A stretch of DNA of 64,000 bases, taken from contig JACKEQ010000026.1 in NCBI GenBank assembly GCA_020632885.1, positions 21,761-85,760 of the forward strand, given 5' to 3'. Made by a program: the position numbers and the translations under genes. Position 1 is the stretch's first letter. Every line of letters starts with the position of its first letter. The stretch is from Alphaproteobacteria bacterium. GTDB lineage: Bacteria > Myxococcota_A > UBA796 > GCA-2862545. The notes below the pieces were generated by a model, which had not been told where the DNA came from, searched no databases, and saw only the letters and a program-made list of their open reading frames with translations. Positions 54,401 through 62,358 of this stretch are shown here, piece by piece.

Positions 54401-55444
54401 GGCCTCGCGGAGGTGACCCTGCCGCTCGTAGAGCACCGAGCCCGGTGTGGGGCCATGGCGGTTCGCCTCGTGCCGGTAGGCCTCGATGAGCAACCCGAGC
54501 TTCAGGAAGGGCTCCGGGTCGGGCGGACCGTCGAGCTCGGCGCGGGCGTGTCGCGCGTAGGTGCCGGGCAGTGCGGCGAGCCGCTCGCGGCAGGACGCGT
54601 CGTGGGCCGCGTGCCGGACGAGGTGGTTGACGACCCACCAGGTGCTGCCGGGCTCGCGGGGAAGCCCGCTGATGCCGAGGGCCGCGTTGGATCGGTCGAG
54701 CTGGTAGGCGGCGTCGGCGCGCGTCGTGGGGGACGTCGCGTGGCGCATGGCGGCCTCCGCGAGCCGGGCGGCGCGGGCGTAGTCGTCCTGCGCGCTCGCG
54801 ATGGCCGCCAGGTGCACGAGCACCTCGCCCGGGCACGCCTCGGGGTGCGGGACCACACGTCGCACGTCCGGGATGCCGATCGTGCGGCCGGTGACCCGCA
54901 GCCGGGCGAGCTCGATCCACCCGTACGGCCGCGCGCCGACGGGGTCGCGGGCCAGCAGGACCTCGTAGAGTGCGTACGCACGGGCCACATCGCCCACGTC
55001 CGCGGCCTGGAGGAGGGCGGCTGGCACGTCGTCGGGGATGTCGAACCGCACGGTGGTCGGACGGGGACCGGACCGCCCGGCAGCGGGCGCTCCACCGTGT
55101 CGTCCGGGCTCGTGTCCGGGCTCGTGTCCGGGCTCGTGCGGCACCGCCAGGGTGGTGCCCAGGTCCGGGTGCCCCCCGTCGATGGCGCCGCCGGTGAGCA
55201 CGAGCTGGACGGGGACCGAGCGCATGGCGGCCCAGGCGATCCAGGTGTCCGCGACGCTCCGGTCGCCCGGTGCCCCGTCGAGCCAGACCCGCACGGCGTC
55301 TCCGGGCAGCTCGCCCAGCGTCACCGTCGCCAGGATCCCGACCTCTTCGGCCCATCGCGCCGCGAGGTCCCGGGCGCCGTCCCCCACGAGGCGCGCCACG
55401 GCGGGGCCGCGCTGGGCATCGAGGAGGTCGAGCAGTTCCTTCAC
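51452..55444 (-). CDS. giant cytosolic Ser/Thr kinase with N-terminal helical and C-terminal ATPase-like/TPR regions
   Basis: 1330 residues from GTG at 55444. Residues 1-460 are helical repeat-like, with a short EPGH repeat (103-114). The kinase domain (about 472-735) has AQGGMGTVW, K503, HRDLKPSN (D602), DFG (D620) and APEQ. After it comes a P-loop-like segment LTGPSGHGRR (784-793) where the Lys of Walker A is replaced by Arg, then a long helical region (about 1000-1330) like TPR modules. This is the STAND/AAA-kinase layout of Myxococcota, with an ATPase site that looks inactive. No membrane helix. Confidence 0.85.
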   Translation of the reverse strand: MKELLDLLDAQRGPAVARLVGDGARDLAARWAEEVGILATVTLGELPGDAVRVWLDGAPGDRSVADTWIAWAAMRSVPVQLVLTGGAIDGGHPDLGTTLAVPHEPGHEPGHEPGRHGGAPAAGRSGPRPTTVRFDIPDDVPAALLQAADVGDVARAYALYEVLLARDPVGARPYGWIELARLRVTGRTIGIPDVRRVVPHPEACPGEVLVHLAAIASAQDDYARAARLAEAAMRHATSPTTRADAAYQLDRSNAALGISGLPREPGSTWWVVNHLVRHAAHDASCRERLAALPGTYARHARAELDGPPDPEPFLKLGLLIEAYRHEANRHGPTPGSVLYERQGHLREALELARVDLDQGELDDARARLDAVAPELRSLPGYLGSAWMMLRGRLAAAVADVEEVLWCAANLDLRARSLTLTVPMAEVGLPTGEPGDPWCTTTWLRALATRVPSVLSACEEAVRRLDAQPIALGPYVLDAPLAQGGMGTVWRGSHRLTGLPVAVKVVQAAAGFAGFGREAEIVAGMRHPHIVQVLDLLHVDGLTALQAHGAVEAGTPAIVMELLEPRTLAEVQGEMDWTTLRTVLLDLLDALGYAHAQGVLHRDLKPSNVLVSSTGEVRLSDFGVASLGFDRLAGTPTYMAPEQFVGGTIGLEADLYALGCVAWALATGAPPFLGSLAQLAAAHRDAPLPRFEPTHPMPPELSGWLSRCLAKRPEDRFRSAADARAALGAPVAFPWTADPWRPGVPTHSLLHHGDPELLGQRAAQEALWALVEAVVAEHRSRAVCLTGPSGHGRRLLLRWAHQAAHRLGLHPTDTPQAGRLAIVDVTGDEHVPAHDEPWLFVWRGRAPEGVPTVALVPLGPELTWWVLHTRILLAPRVAASAALAGLGIPALALAVLEDWLDDPGVHMRRDRLVLRGPPGRTAPRALAWWTRMLDRASPDLRELARLTALAGRKVPGRDLRATAAAWGCSGPLERVANGVNDTWAMPAVLMDLLGRQGTPEEHASLAEHASRVDQRLFHTVRARGTREAAVDAVRTLDARGDVVDDDIARDLELHLDVHLVDDPVLRRWCRLATLDVRRTRALALSDDPMADRALARWIHRQAGAQPTELLLSRATACLDPTARIAMFLALTGRRAELAATLALVQDALARLDPDHPACAHHHDTLVWLETACHVREAEAHALRAAALERVTDPMIRATLHIDLAHSQLQRGDWDAALAHLEHTRGRWSFIPVYNRMLALLGRGDLREAGLESRAVVTAAVAEGDTRVLPGFVAVLLASRLDRPGTLWERLRSTAPPLTDPMARRLLLTALDREPPSARRESLREHLRPRDT
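55102..55137 (-). repeat. three perfect 12-bp tandem repeats in kinase gene
   Basis: The unit GTCCGGGCTCGT occurs three times in a row without change and codes the His-Glu-Pro-Gly repeat of the large kinase (residues about 103-114). The perfect identity suggests a recent slippage event. Confidence 0.85.
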
Positions 55445-55492
55445 GCCCGGAGGTTAGCCCGGAAACGGACGGCGCGACCCGACGTCGGGGCC

Positions 55493-57952
55493 TCAGACCA
55501 CCGACGCGTCCAGCGGGCTCGCCGACTGTCCAGGACCGGGGCCGCCCACCCGCCGCACACCCACCCTGGCGCCCTTGTACCAGGGGATCGTGGTCTTGGG
55601 GTCCGTCCAGGACGTGATCAGCGCGTTGGCCGTACCCGCCCAGTGGTACTGCAGGGCGAACAGCTGGCCCGGGGCCACCGAGCGGGTGAGCCGCGCCTGG
55701 ACCACCACCCGGCCGACGTCGTTGTAGAGCTCCACCCGATCCAGCGCGGCCACACCGAGCCGCTCGGCGTCATCGGGGTGGATCTCCACGTACGGCAGGG
55801 GGACCTGGGCGACCTTCGTGGGCAGCAGGCGGTCGTGGTAGCCGGTCTGCCAGAGGTGCGGGTTGCGTCCGGTGGTCAGCCAGAACGGGTGACGGCTCCC
55901 CTCGGCGAGGTCGGCCTCGATGGCCTTCGGCCAGCCGCTCCAGGGGTCCGAGGCATGCCAGTGGAAGCGACCGTCCTCGCTGCCGAACCGCTCGGCGTAG
56001 CGGCGGACCGTCCCCACCAGGCGCTCACCCTCCCGACGTACGGGCGTCTGGATGCCCTGCTGGCCCCGCTGGCGCAGGAATGCGTGGTCCACGCCCCTGT
56101 AGCACTCGGCCGGCAGCGACTCGGCGCCCGCGGCGTCCACCGCGTTGTCCGGGAAGGTCGCGCCGCCCGCCAGGAAGGCGTCCTCGGCGGTCTCCCATCC
56201 CCAAGAGCGACCCTCGATGCCCTCCGCGACGGCCTGGCAGATCCACCAGTCCGGCCTCGCGACACCCGGCGGGTCCATGAAGGCGTCGTAGAGGCGGAGC
56301 AGCCGGGAGGCGCAGTTGATCGAGGTGATCGGCGACTCGCCCCAGCCTGCGGCCGGCAGCACGAGGTGCGCGGCCTCGGCGGTGTGGGTGAGGTAGAGCT
56401 CGCTGACGATCAGGAAGAGCCCCTCGGTCTCGCGCAGACCGTCCAGCACGGCCGCGACGCGCTCCTCCGGGGTGACCCCGGCGTCGCTCGCCGCCGTCAG
56501 GGCCCGCGTGCGGCGCGTGACCACCTCGCGCAGCTCCTGGGCCCGCGGGGTCGAGCGGAACGGGTTCGTCCCCATCACCCAGTAGACCTTCCCGCCCCCG
56601 TCGATCAGGTGCTGGTCGATGTTCCTCGGCGGCCGGCCCCCCGGGTACGGCGGGCGCACGTAGCCCTCCTGGTGGCCACCCTGGCGGGCGCAGCCCGTGC
56701 CCGGACGCCCGAGGTTGCCGCCGAGGGCGGCGAGCTGCACGACCGCCGCGACGGTGTCGTAGTTGCGGTAGCCCCAGATCACGCCCTTCTCGTAGAAGGT
56801 GAGCGTGCGGGTCCGGTGGGACGGGCTCTTCGGGCGCGCCATCCACTCGGCGGCCTTCGCCATGTCCGCGCGGGAAACGCCCGTGAGCTCCTCGGCCCGC
56901 TTCAGGACCTTCTTGGCCGGCAGGTCGAGCTGGAGGGAGCCGCGCTGGTACACCCCGAAGCTCTCCGCGTCCGAGCGGCCCGCGAGGAAGGCGGTGTCCG
57001 CCCAGCCCTTCTCCCAGACGATGCGGGCGATGGCGTCCGCCAGCACGACGTCCGTGCCGGGCGTGGGCCGGAGGTGGAGCACCCGGTCGGGCGCGATGGA
57101 CGCGGGGATCGCGAGGCTCGAGGTGGCCCGGGGGTCTACCACGACGAGCCGTGCGGCCGGGAAGGGCTCGTCGGCGCCGAAGGCCGCGCGCTTCTCGGCG
57201 ACCGTGTCGCCCTTCAGGTTGGGCAGGAGGTGCTCGAGGTAGAGGACTGTGGCCGTTTCGAACGGGTTGGCGCCCCAGAGCACGAGGGTGTCGCAGAGGT
57301 GACCGTCCTCGGCGGTGACGTGCAGCTCGTGCACGCCGCGGTCGCGGCTGCCCCAGACCTCGGAGTTGTAGGCGGGCCGGTTGTGGATCGCGACGCTCGA
57401 GGTGCCGATGGTCTCGAACAGCAGCTTCCCGACGCCGAAGTTGTTCTCGAAGCCCCCGCCGCCCCCGCCGTGGTCGAAGGCCTTGGCGCAGATCGCGTCG
57501 GCGCCGTCGGACGCCTTCACGCCGGCGATCACGCCCGCCGCGATGGCGATGGCCTCCTCCCAGGTGACCGGCACGAGCTCGTCGTGCACGCGGAGGAGGG
57601 GCCACTTCAGGCGCTCGCGGGTGGGGCCGTCGGACGCGAACATGGCGGACGCGTTGGTGGCGCCCCTCGACGAGTGGTCGCGACCGACGTTCACGGGCGA
57701 GCCCTCGGCGGGCACGATCGCGAGGTTGTGCGGCACGCCGTCCCGCAGGACGACCGTGTGCATGGACGCCGTGTACGGCACGCCCGTGAGGGGCGCCTGG
57801 GGTCCGGAGAAGTCGCCGAGAGCGTTCGACGCGGGGGTGCCGTCGTGCCCGAGGGGCCAGGTCCACGCGGTGTAGCCGCAGCCCACGGTGCAGTACTGGC
57901 AGACGGTCTGCGTGGCGCGGGCGCCGCGGGGCGGAAGGGGGAGGCGGCTCAT
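55493..57952 (-). CDS. aioA: arsenite oxidase large (molybdopterin) subunit
   Basis: 819 residues from ATG at 57952 overlapping the small-subunit stop (ATGA). The [3Fe-4S] site is CQYCTVGC (C18, C21, C25), the AioA spacing with no fourth Cys. The arsenite pocket residues are conserved: IHNRPAYNSE (H190, E198, eight apart as in known AioA) and RQGGHQEGY (R423, H427). Length matches AioA. It oxidises arsenite to arsenate in the periplasm with electrons passing to the Rieske subunit. There is no own signal peptide, which fits export with AioB. Confidence 0.94.
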   Translation of the reverse strand: MSRLPLPPRGARATQTVCQYCTVGCGYTAWTWPLGHDGTPASNALGDFSGPQAPLTGVPYTASMHTVVLRDGVPHNLAIVPAEGSPVNVGRDHSSRGATNASAMFASDGPTRERLKWPLLRVHDELVPVTWEEAIAIAAGVIAGVKASDGADAICAKAFDHGGGGGGFENNFGVGKLLFETIGTSSVAIHNRPAYNSEVWGSRDRGVHELHVTAEDGHLCDTLVLWGANPFETATVLYLEHLLPNLKGDTVAEKRAAFGADEPFPAARLVVVDPRATSSLAIPASIAPDRVLHLRPTPGTDVVLADAIARIVWEKGWADTAFLAGRSDAESFGVYQRGSLQLDLPAKKVLKRAEELTGVSRADMAKAAEWMARPKSPSHRTRTLTFYEKGVIWGYRNYDTVAAVVQLAALGGNLGRPGTGCARQGGHQEGYVRPPYPGGRPPRNIDQHLIDGGGKVYWVMGTNPFRSTPRAQELREVVTRRTRALTAASDAGVTPEERVAAVLDGLRETEGLFLIVSELYLTHTAEAAHLVLPAAGWGESPITSINCASRLLRLYDAFMDPPGVARPDWWICQAVAEGIEGRSWGWETAEDAFLAGGATFPDNAVDAAGAESLPAECYRGVDHAFLRQRGQQGIQTPVRREGERLVGTVRRYAERFGSEDGRFHWHASDPWSGWPKAIEADLAEGSRHPFWLTTGRNPHLWQTGYHDRLLPTKVAQVPLPYVEIHPDDAERLGVAALDRVELYNDVGRVVVQARLTRSVAPGQLFALQYHWAGTANALITSWTDPKTTIPWYKGARVGVRRVGGPGPGQSASPLDASVV

Positions 57953-58404
57953 GCGGGGGACTCCGTGCGACCCCAGGGCAGGCCGACCATGCCGGTGGCG
58001 TACACGGTGTCGCCCTCCACCTCGAGGAGCACCCGGGGCAGGTCGTGGTGCGCGGGCCCCTGGTAGCAGCGGCCCTCCACGGCGGGGTCGAACTGGCTGA
58101 AGTGGCACGGGCAGCGGAACCGGCCGTCCACGAAGGCCACGGGGCAGCCCTGGTGGGTGCAGAGCTGCGAGAACGCCACGATGTCGCGGTGCTCGCCGAC
58201 GCCGCCCGTCGCGGGACGACCGAGCCGGACGAGGAGCACGGGGTGCTGGGGCGTGGGCCACGCGACCGCCTTGGCGACGCCGACGGCGAGCTCGTCGAGG
58301 CGCGCGAGGGCGGTCCGGGGCGCAGCGGACGCCGGGCTTACGACGGTGGCAGCACCGAGGGCGGCGAGGGCACCGCGCAGGACGGTACGACGATCGGGGT
58401 TCAC
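57949..58404 (-). CDS. aioB: arsenite oxidase small (Rieske) subunit
   Basis: 151 residues from GTG at 58404 with GGAG upstream. A Tat-type signal (PDRRTVLRGALAALGAA...ASA) directs the folded pair to the periplasm. The Rieske [2Fe-2S] ligands are CTH and CPCH in LCTHQGCPV and RCPCHFSQFDP. Size and order (aioB then aioA, 4-base overlap) match known aio operons. It passes electrons from AioA to a periplasmic cytochrome. The 51-base gap to arsM must hold both promoters. Confidence 0.93.
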   Translation of the reverse strand: MNPDRRTVLRGALAALGAATVVSPASAAPRTALARLDELAVGVAKAVAWPTPQHPVLLVRLGRPATGGVGEHRDIVAFSQLCTHQGCPVAFVDGRFRCPCHFSQFDPAVEGRCYQGPAHHDLPRVLLEVEGDTVYATGMVGLPWGRTESPA

Positions 58405-58455
58405 GGAGGCTCCAGGCAGGCGGGGCGGATATCCGACAACGTCAGGAGGTGCGGC

Positions 58456-59529
58456 TTGGATCACGACGAAGCGAACGGCGACGATGTCCACGCGTGGGTG
58501 CAGGACTACTACGGGAAGGTCCTCCAGGCGTCGGCGGACCTGAAGACCAACGCGTGCTGCGCCACGGGCGGGCCACCCGCCCACCTGCTCGCGCCCCTCT
58601 CGAACGTGCACGCGGACGTGCTCGCGCGGTTCTACGGGTGTGGCTTCCCCATCCCGGAGGCCCTGGAGGGCCGGGTGGTCGTGGATCTCGGCTGCGGCAC
58701 GGGCCGCGACGTGTACGTGCTCGCGCAGCTCGTGGGCGAGCGCGGGAAGGTGCACGGGGTGGACATGACGCCGGAGCAGCTGGAGGTCGCGCGGGCGACC
58801 GAGGACTGGCACCGGCAGCGGTTCGGCTACGCACGATCCAACGTGGAGCTGCACCAGGCCTTCATCGAGGACCTCGGGTTCCTGGCGGATGCGAGCGTGG
58901 ACGTCGTGGTGAGCAACTGCGTCGTCAACCTCTCCCCGCGCAAGGACATCGTGATGCGCGAGATCGCCCGGATCCTCCGTCCCGGCGGGGAGTTCTACTT
59001 CTCGGACGTGTTCTGCGACCGGCGGCTCCCGCCCGAGGTGGCCAACGACCCCATCCTGCACAGCGAGTGCCTGGGGGGCGCGATGTACGGCTTCGACTTC
59101 GAGCAGCTCGCGAAGTCGGTGGGCTTCCAGGACCCGCGGGCCGTGTCCTCGGGGCCGATCACGATCCACAACGCCGAGATCGAGCGGAAGGTCGGCGCCG
59201 CCCGGTTCACGTCGGTCACGCTGCGCCTGCTGAAGCTCGACGGCCTGGAGGCGCGCTGCGAGGACTACGGTCAGATCGCCACGTACCGGCGGCCGATCCC
59301 GGGCCACGAGGCGCTCTTCGTGCTCGACGACCACCACACCTTCGAGATCGGTCGGCCCGAGCGGGTGTGCGGGAACACGGCGGCCATGCTGCGCGACACG
59401 CGCTTCGGCGCGCACTTCGACGTGGTGGGCGACACCTCGGTGCACTTCGGGGTCTTCGACTGCGGGCCGACGATGGCCAGCGCGCAGTACGCCGTCCCGA
59501 CCGCCCCGAGCGGCGGCTCCTGCTGCTGA
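58456..59529 (+). CDS. arsM: arsenite S-adenosylmethionine methyltransferase
   Basis: 357 residues from TTG at 58456, with CAGGAGGT seven bases upstream; no ATG is available. The SAM site is VVDLGCGTGRDVYVLA (about 75-90). The arsenic-binding Cys are in place: NACCATG (C34, C35), C155 in SNCVVNLSP and C205 in HSECLGGAMYG; the last two are 50 apart, as in characterised ArsM enzymes. The product methylates arsenite to methyl- and dimethylarsenicals in the cytosol. It is divergent from aioBA, joining oxidation and methylation in one locus. C-terminal GGSCC may add metal binding. Confidence 0.93.
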   Translation: MDHDEANGDDVHAWVQDYYGKVLQASADLKTNACCATGGPPAHLLAPLSNVHADVLARFYGCGFPIPEALEGRVVVDLGCGTGRDVYVLAQLVGERGKVHGVDMTPEQLEVARATEDWHRQRFGYARSNVELHQAFIEDLGFLADASVDVVVSNCVVNLSPRKDIVMREIARILRPGGEFYFSDVFCDRRLPPEVANDPILHSECLGGAMYGFDFEQLAKSVGFQDPRAVSSGPITIHNAEIERKVGAARFTSVTLRLLKLDGLEARCEDYGQIATYRRPIPGHEALFVLDDHHTFEIGRPERVCGNTAAMLRDTRFGAHFDVVGDTSVHFGVFDCGPTMASAQYAVPTAPSGGSCC

Positions 59530-59532
59530 CCG

Positions 59533-60774
59533 TCAGGGCTTGAAGAGGGCGTCCGGGAGGTCGATGCCGGCCAACCGGATGGCCTCCGCGCGCTTCGGCA
59601 CCACGCCGGTGGGCACGAAGTCGCCGACGAGGCGGCCCGCGTGCAGGCCCTTCGGCACGAAGCGGAAGATCTCCCGCACCTCCACGTGATCGGAGGCCAC
59701 GTCGCCCACCTCGGCGACCGAGGTGATGCGGCGCACGCCGTCGCTGCTCCGCGCGATCTGGACCACGATGTCCACACCGTGCGCGACCTGCTGGCGCATC
59801 ACGTCGCGGGGCACGGGGAGGCCGGCCATGGCCGAGAGGTTCTCGAGCCGCACGAGGGCCTCGAGCGGGCTGCTGGCGTGCAGGATCCCGAACGAGCCCC
59901 GGTGGCCGGACGTGATGGCCTGCAGGAAGTCGAAGGCCTCCCCGCCGCGGATCTCGCCGAGGATGATGCGATCCGGCCGCATCCGCAGGCTGTTGCGGAA
60001 GAGCTGGCCGATCGTGATGCCGCCGGCGCCCTCCACGTTGGGCGCGCGGGCGAGGAGCCGCACCTGGTTGGGCTGCGGGAACCGGAGCTCCCAGGTGTCC
60101 TCGATCACCACGAGGCGGTCGTCGGCCTGGATGCTCCCACCGAGGATCTCGGCCAGCGTGGTCTTCCCGGAGCCGGCGGCCCCGGAGAGCAGCAGGGTCT
60201 GGCGGGCGAGGACGGCGGCCGAGAGGAACCGGGCGATGCGCTCGTCCAGCGTGCCGACCTGGGCCAGCGCCTCCAGCGACCGCAGGGTGCGCTGGTACTT
60301 GCGGATGGTGATCTGTGGGCCCCCCACCGCGGCGGGCGGGGCCGCGATGTTGACGCGGCTGCCGTCCGGGAGCGACAGGTCCACCATGGGGCTCGTCTCG
60401 TCGAGGCGCTTCCCGGGGGCGAGGTGGAGCAGGCGACGCACGATGTACCGGAGGTGTCGCGGCGAGTCGAAGCGCACGGGCACCTGCACGGAGCGCCCTT
60501 CCTGCTCGACGAACACGGCGGACGGGCCGTTCACCATGATCTCGGTGATCGACGGGTCGGTCATCAGCGGGAGGAGCGGGCCGAACCCGATGACGTCGTA
60601 GAGGACCTCACGGGCCACCTGCTCGTAGGGCCCGCCGTCCACGCCGAGGTTGGCGTAGACCTCGGCCATGACGTCGTGCACGGCGTCCTGGTGGAGCTCA
60701 CCACGATCGAGCGCGTTGAGGTCGTGCGTCAGGCGGCGACGCAGGGCGTCGCGCACGTCCGAGGGGGTGACCAT
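59533..60774 (-). CDS. CpaF/TadA-type secretion ATPase
   Basis: 413 residues from ATG at 60774 (GGAGGAG upstream). N-terminal helical domain, then the family core YDVIGFGPLLPLMTDPSITEIMVNGP, Walker A GAAGSGKTT (198-206), Asp box and Walker B RPDRIILGEIRGGEAFDFLQ, and the His box SGHRGSFGILHA. It belongs to the hexameric ATPases driving Tad/Flp pili or type II/IV secretion. No other tad or pilus gene lies nearby, so it is an orphan here. It lies 16 bases after the stress protein gene, likely in one unit. Confidence 0.92.
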   Translation of the reverse strand: MVTPSDVRDALRRRLTHDLNALDRGELHQDAVHDVMAEVYANLGVDGGPYEQVAREVLYDVIGFGPLLPLMTDPSITEIMVNGPSAVFVEQEGRSVQVPVRFDSPRHLRYIVRRLLHLAPGKRLDETSPMVDLSLPDGSRVNIAAPPAAVGGPQITIRKYQRTLRSLEALAQVGTLDERIARFLSAAVLARQTLLLSGAAGSGKTTLAEILGGSIQADDRLVVIEDTWELRFPQPNQVRLLARAPNVEGAGGITIGQLFRNSLRMRPDRIILGEIRGGEAFDFLQAITSGHRGSFGILHASSPLEALVRLENLSAMAGLPVPRDVMRQQVAHGVDIVVQIARSSDGVRRITSVAEVGDVASDHVEVREIFRFVPKGLHAGRLVGDFVPTGVVPKRAEAIRLAGIDLPDALFKP

Positions 60775-60790
60775 GGGCTCCTCCAGGAGA

Positions 60791-61618
60791 TCAGTCGGGG
60801 ATGGTGGCCGCGAGCACGGGCACAGCGGCGTCGCGCAGGACCCGCTCGGTCCGGCTGCCCCACACGCCGTCCCACCACGAGTCGCGCCCGTGGGTGGCCA
60901 TGGCGATGAGGTCGACGTCCTCGGCGGTCGCGGTCTCGAGGATGCGGCCCACGATGGGCCCGTCGGCGTAGCGGACGTAGCGCCAGTGCACGCCGTCCCG
61001 CTCGGGCGTCCGGAGCAGCGGGGCGGTCTCCGCGGCGCCCACGTAGACGAGGACGATCTCCGCACTCGCGACCCCGAGGGCATCGAGCAGCTGGAGGGCG
61101 GCGTCGATCCCGTGCTGCGCCCCGGCTTCGCCAGCGGGCACCAGGATCTTCCGCAGGCGGAGCGTGCCGTCGTCGGGCACCACGAACGGACGCGCGCCGT
61201 CCGGGACGAGGAGCGCCGCGCCGGGCGCGCGTCGTGCCAGGGTCTCGCCCACGCTGCCCTCGAGGAGCCGCTCGACCCCGTGGGGACGGTGCGTGCCGAG
61301 CACGAGCAGGTCGGGCTCCTCGACGTGGATCATGGCGGCCAGCAGGCCCACGGGGTGCTCGGCCTCCAGGGCCTGCATGCGGACGTGGATGCCCAGGGCC
61401 GCGAAGTCGTCGAGGGAGGCGTCCTCCGGCACGAAGCCCCAGCCGGTGAGCAGTCGGCGCGGGCTGGGCAGCTGGGTCCAGTCGGGCACCGTGCCCTGGC
61501 GCACGTGCAGCACGCGCAGATCGGTGGACGACGCCACGCAGATGCGCAGCGCGTGGGCCCATGGGCCGATCGCCTCCTTGCCGAGGTCGGTCGCCAGCCA
61601 GATGCTCTCGAATGCCAC
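60791..61618 (-). CDS. tandem universal stress protein
   Basis: 275 residues from GTG at 61618 with GGAGG upstream. Two UspA-like domains: the first (1-145) with FESIWLATDLGKEA and LLVLGTHRPHGVERLLEGSVGETLARRAPGAALLV, the second (about 152-275) with RKILVPAGEAG and LIAMATHGRDS...RVLRDAAVPVLAA. The G-2x-G-9x-G(S/T) ATP loop is partly kept in domain one (GTHRPHG...GSVG) and degenerate in domain two. Cytosolic stress adaptation is expected. The 209-base upstream gap contains two TTTGCA-containing stretches but no clear operator. Confidence 0.88.
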   Translation of the reverse strand: MAFESIWLATDLGKEAIGPWAHALRICVASSTDLRVLHVRQGTVPDWTQLPSPRRLLTGWGFVPEDASLDDFAALGIHVRMQALEAEHPVGLLAAMIHVEEPDLLVLGTHRPHGVERLLEGSVGETLARRAPGAALLVPDGARPFVVPDDGTLRLRKILVPAGEAGAQHGIDAALQLLDALGVASAEIVLVYVGAAETAPLLRTPERDGVHWRYVRYADGPIVGRILETATAEDVDLIAMATHGRDSWWDGVWGSRTERVLRDAAVPVLAATIPD

Positions 61619-61827
61619 GGGGGCCTCCTGTCGTCGGGTCGTTTGCAGGGTGCGTGCCACCAGGGATCGCCAGGTCGGGCGTCTCGGGCGGAACCTCCGG
61701 GTGTTCGGTAGCACACATGGGGAGTGGGATCTGGCCCGATCTCCAGTGGCCCGGCCGTGCAGGGCGCGGTCCTGCCCTGGTTCGCGGTTTGCATCGGGAT
61801 ATCCGTCTTCGTCCGGAGGGATCCCGC

Positions 61828-62358
61828 ATGCGAGCTCGTCCCCGCGTCGCCTACACCGTGCCCCAGAGCCCCGAGGAGGTGTTCGAGCGCTTCCGCGAGA
61901 CGCTCGAGGGTGGGGCATGTCCGTGTGACGGCATGATCGGGCGGCAGGAGGTGACGCTGCAGATCTGCGATGCGCATCGTCGGCTCTGGTCGCCGTTCCT
62001 GCAGCTCGGCGTGGAGGTCGGGGAGGACGGGCAGACCGTGGTGCGGGGCGTGATGGGGCCGGCCCCGAACCTGTGGACGGCCTTCGTGTTCGTCTACGCG
62101 GTGCACCTCGTGGTGTTCGTGTCGGGCACGATGTACGGGTTCGTCCAGGCCACGCTGAACGACACGCCCACGGGCCTCCTGGCGGCGGGTGGTGCGCTTC
62201 TCGGGCTCGCGTGCTCCTGCGGTCTCGATCTCACGGGGCGCCGGCTCGGGCAGGGCCAGATGGGCATCATCCGCGGGATGGTGGTGAAGACCCTTCCCGG
62301 GGCGCGTGAGATGGAGAGCCCGATGGAGGAGGGGCCCGTCGCGGCGGTCGTGCCCTGA
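61828..62358 (+). CDS. hypothetical two-helix membrane protein
   Basis: 176 residues from ATG at 61828 (CGGAGGGATCCCGC upstream). Residues 1-85 are soluble, with YTVPQSPEEVFERFRE and a Cys pair (ACPCDGM). Two hydrophobic helices follow (about 90-112, WTAFVFVYAVHLVVFVSG, and 125-145, LLAAGGALLGLACSCGLDL). C-terminal tail acidic. No family recognised. Its 3' end overlaps the convergent gene by 92 bases, so one of the two ends is doubtful. Confidence 0.55.
   Translation: MRARPRVAYTVPQSPEEVFERFRETLEGGACPCDGMIGRQEVTLQICDAHRRLWSPFLQLGVEVGEDGQTVVRGVMGPAPNLWTAFVFVYAVHLVVFVSGTMYGFVQATLNDTPTGLLAAGGALLGLACSCGLDLTGRRLGQGQMGIIRGMVVKTLPGAREMESPMEEGPVAAVVP

Noticed and set aside
55478..55489. Palindrome CCCGACGTCGGG between kinase and aioA genes
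   Set aside because: Only 12 bases, common by chance at this GC content. It lies after aioA, not at a promoter of the arsenic genes.
51440..58066. A 2208-codon open frame on the plus strand
   Set aside because: It is antisense to the giant kinase and aioA, whose catalytic motifs are complete. The plus-strand product has no motif and no start with a ribosome site.
59533..60774. A Tad/Flp pilus locus
   Set aside because: Only the ATPase is present. No tadB, tadC, secretin, prepilin or peptidase gene lies nearby.
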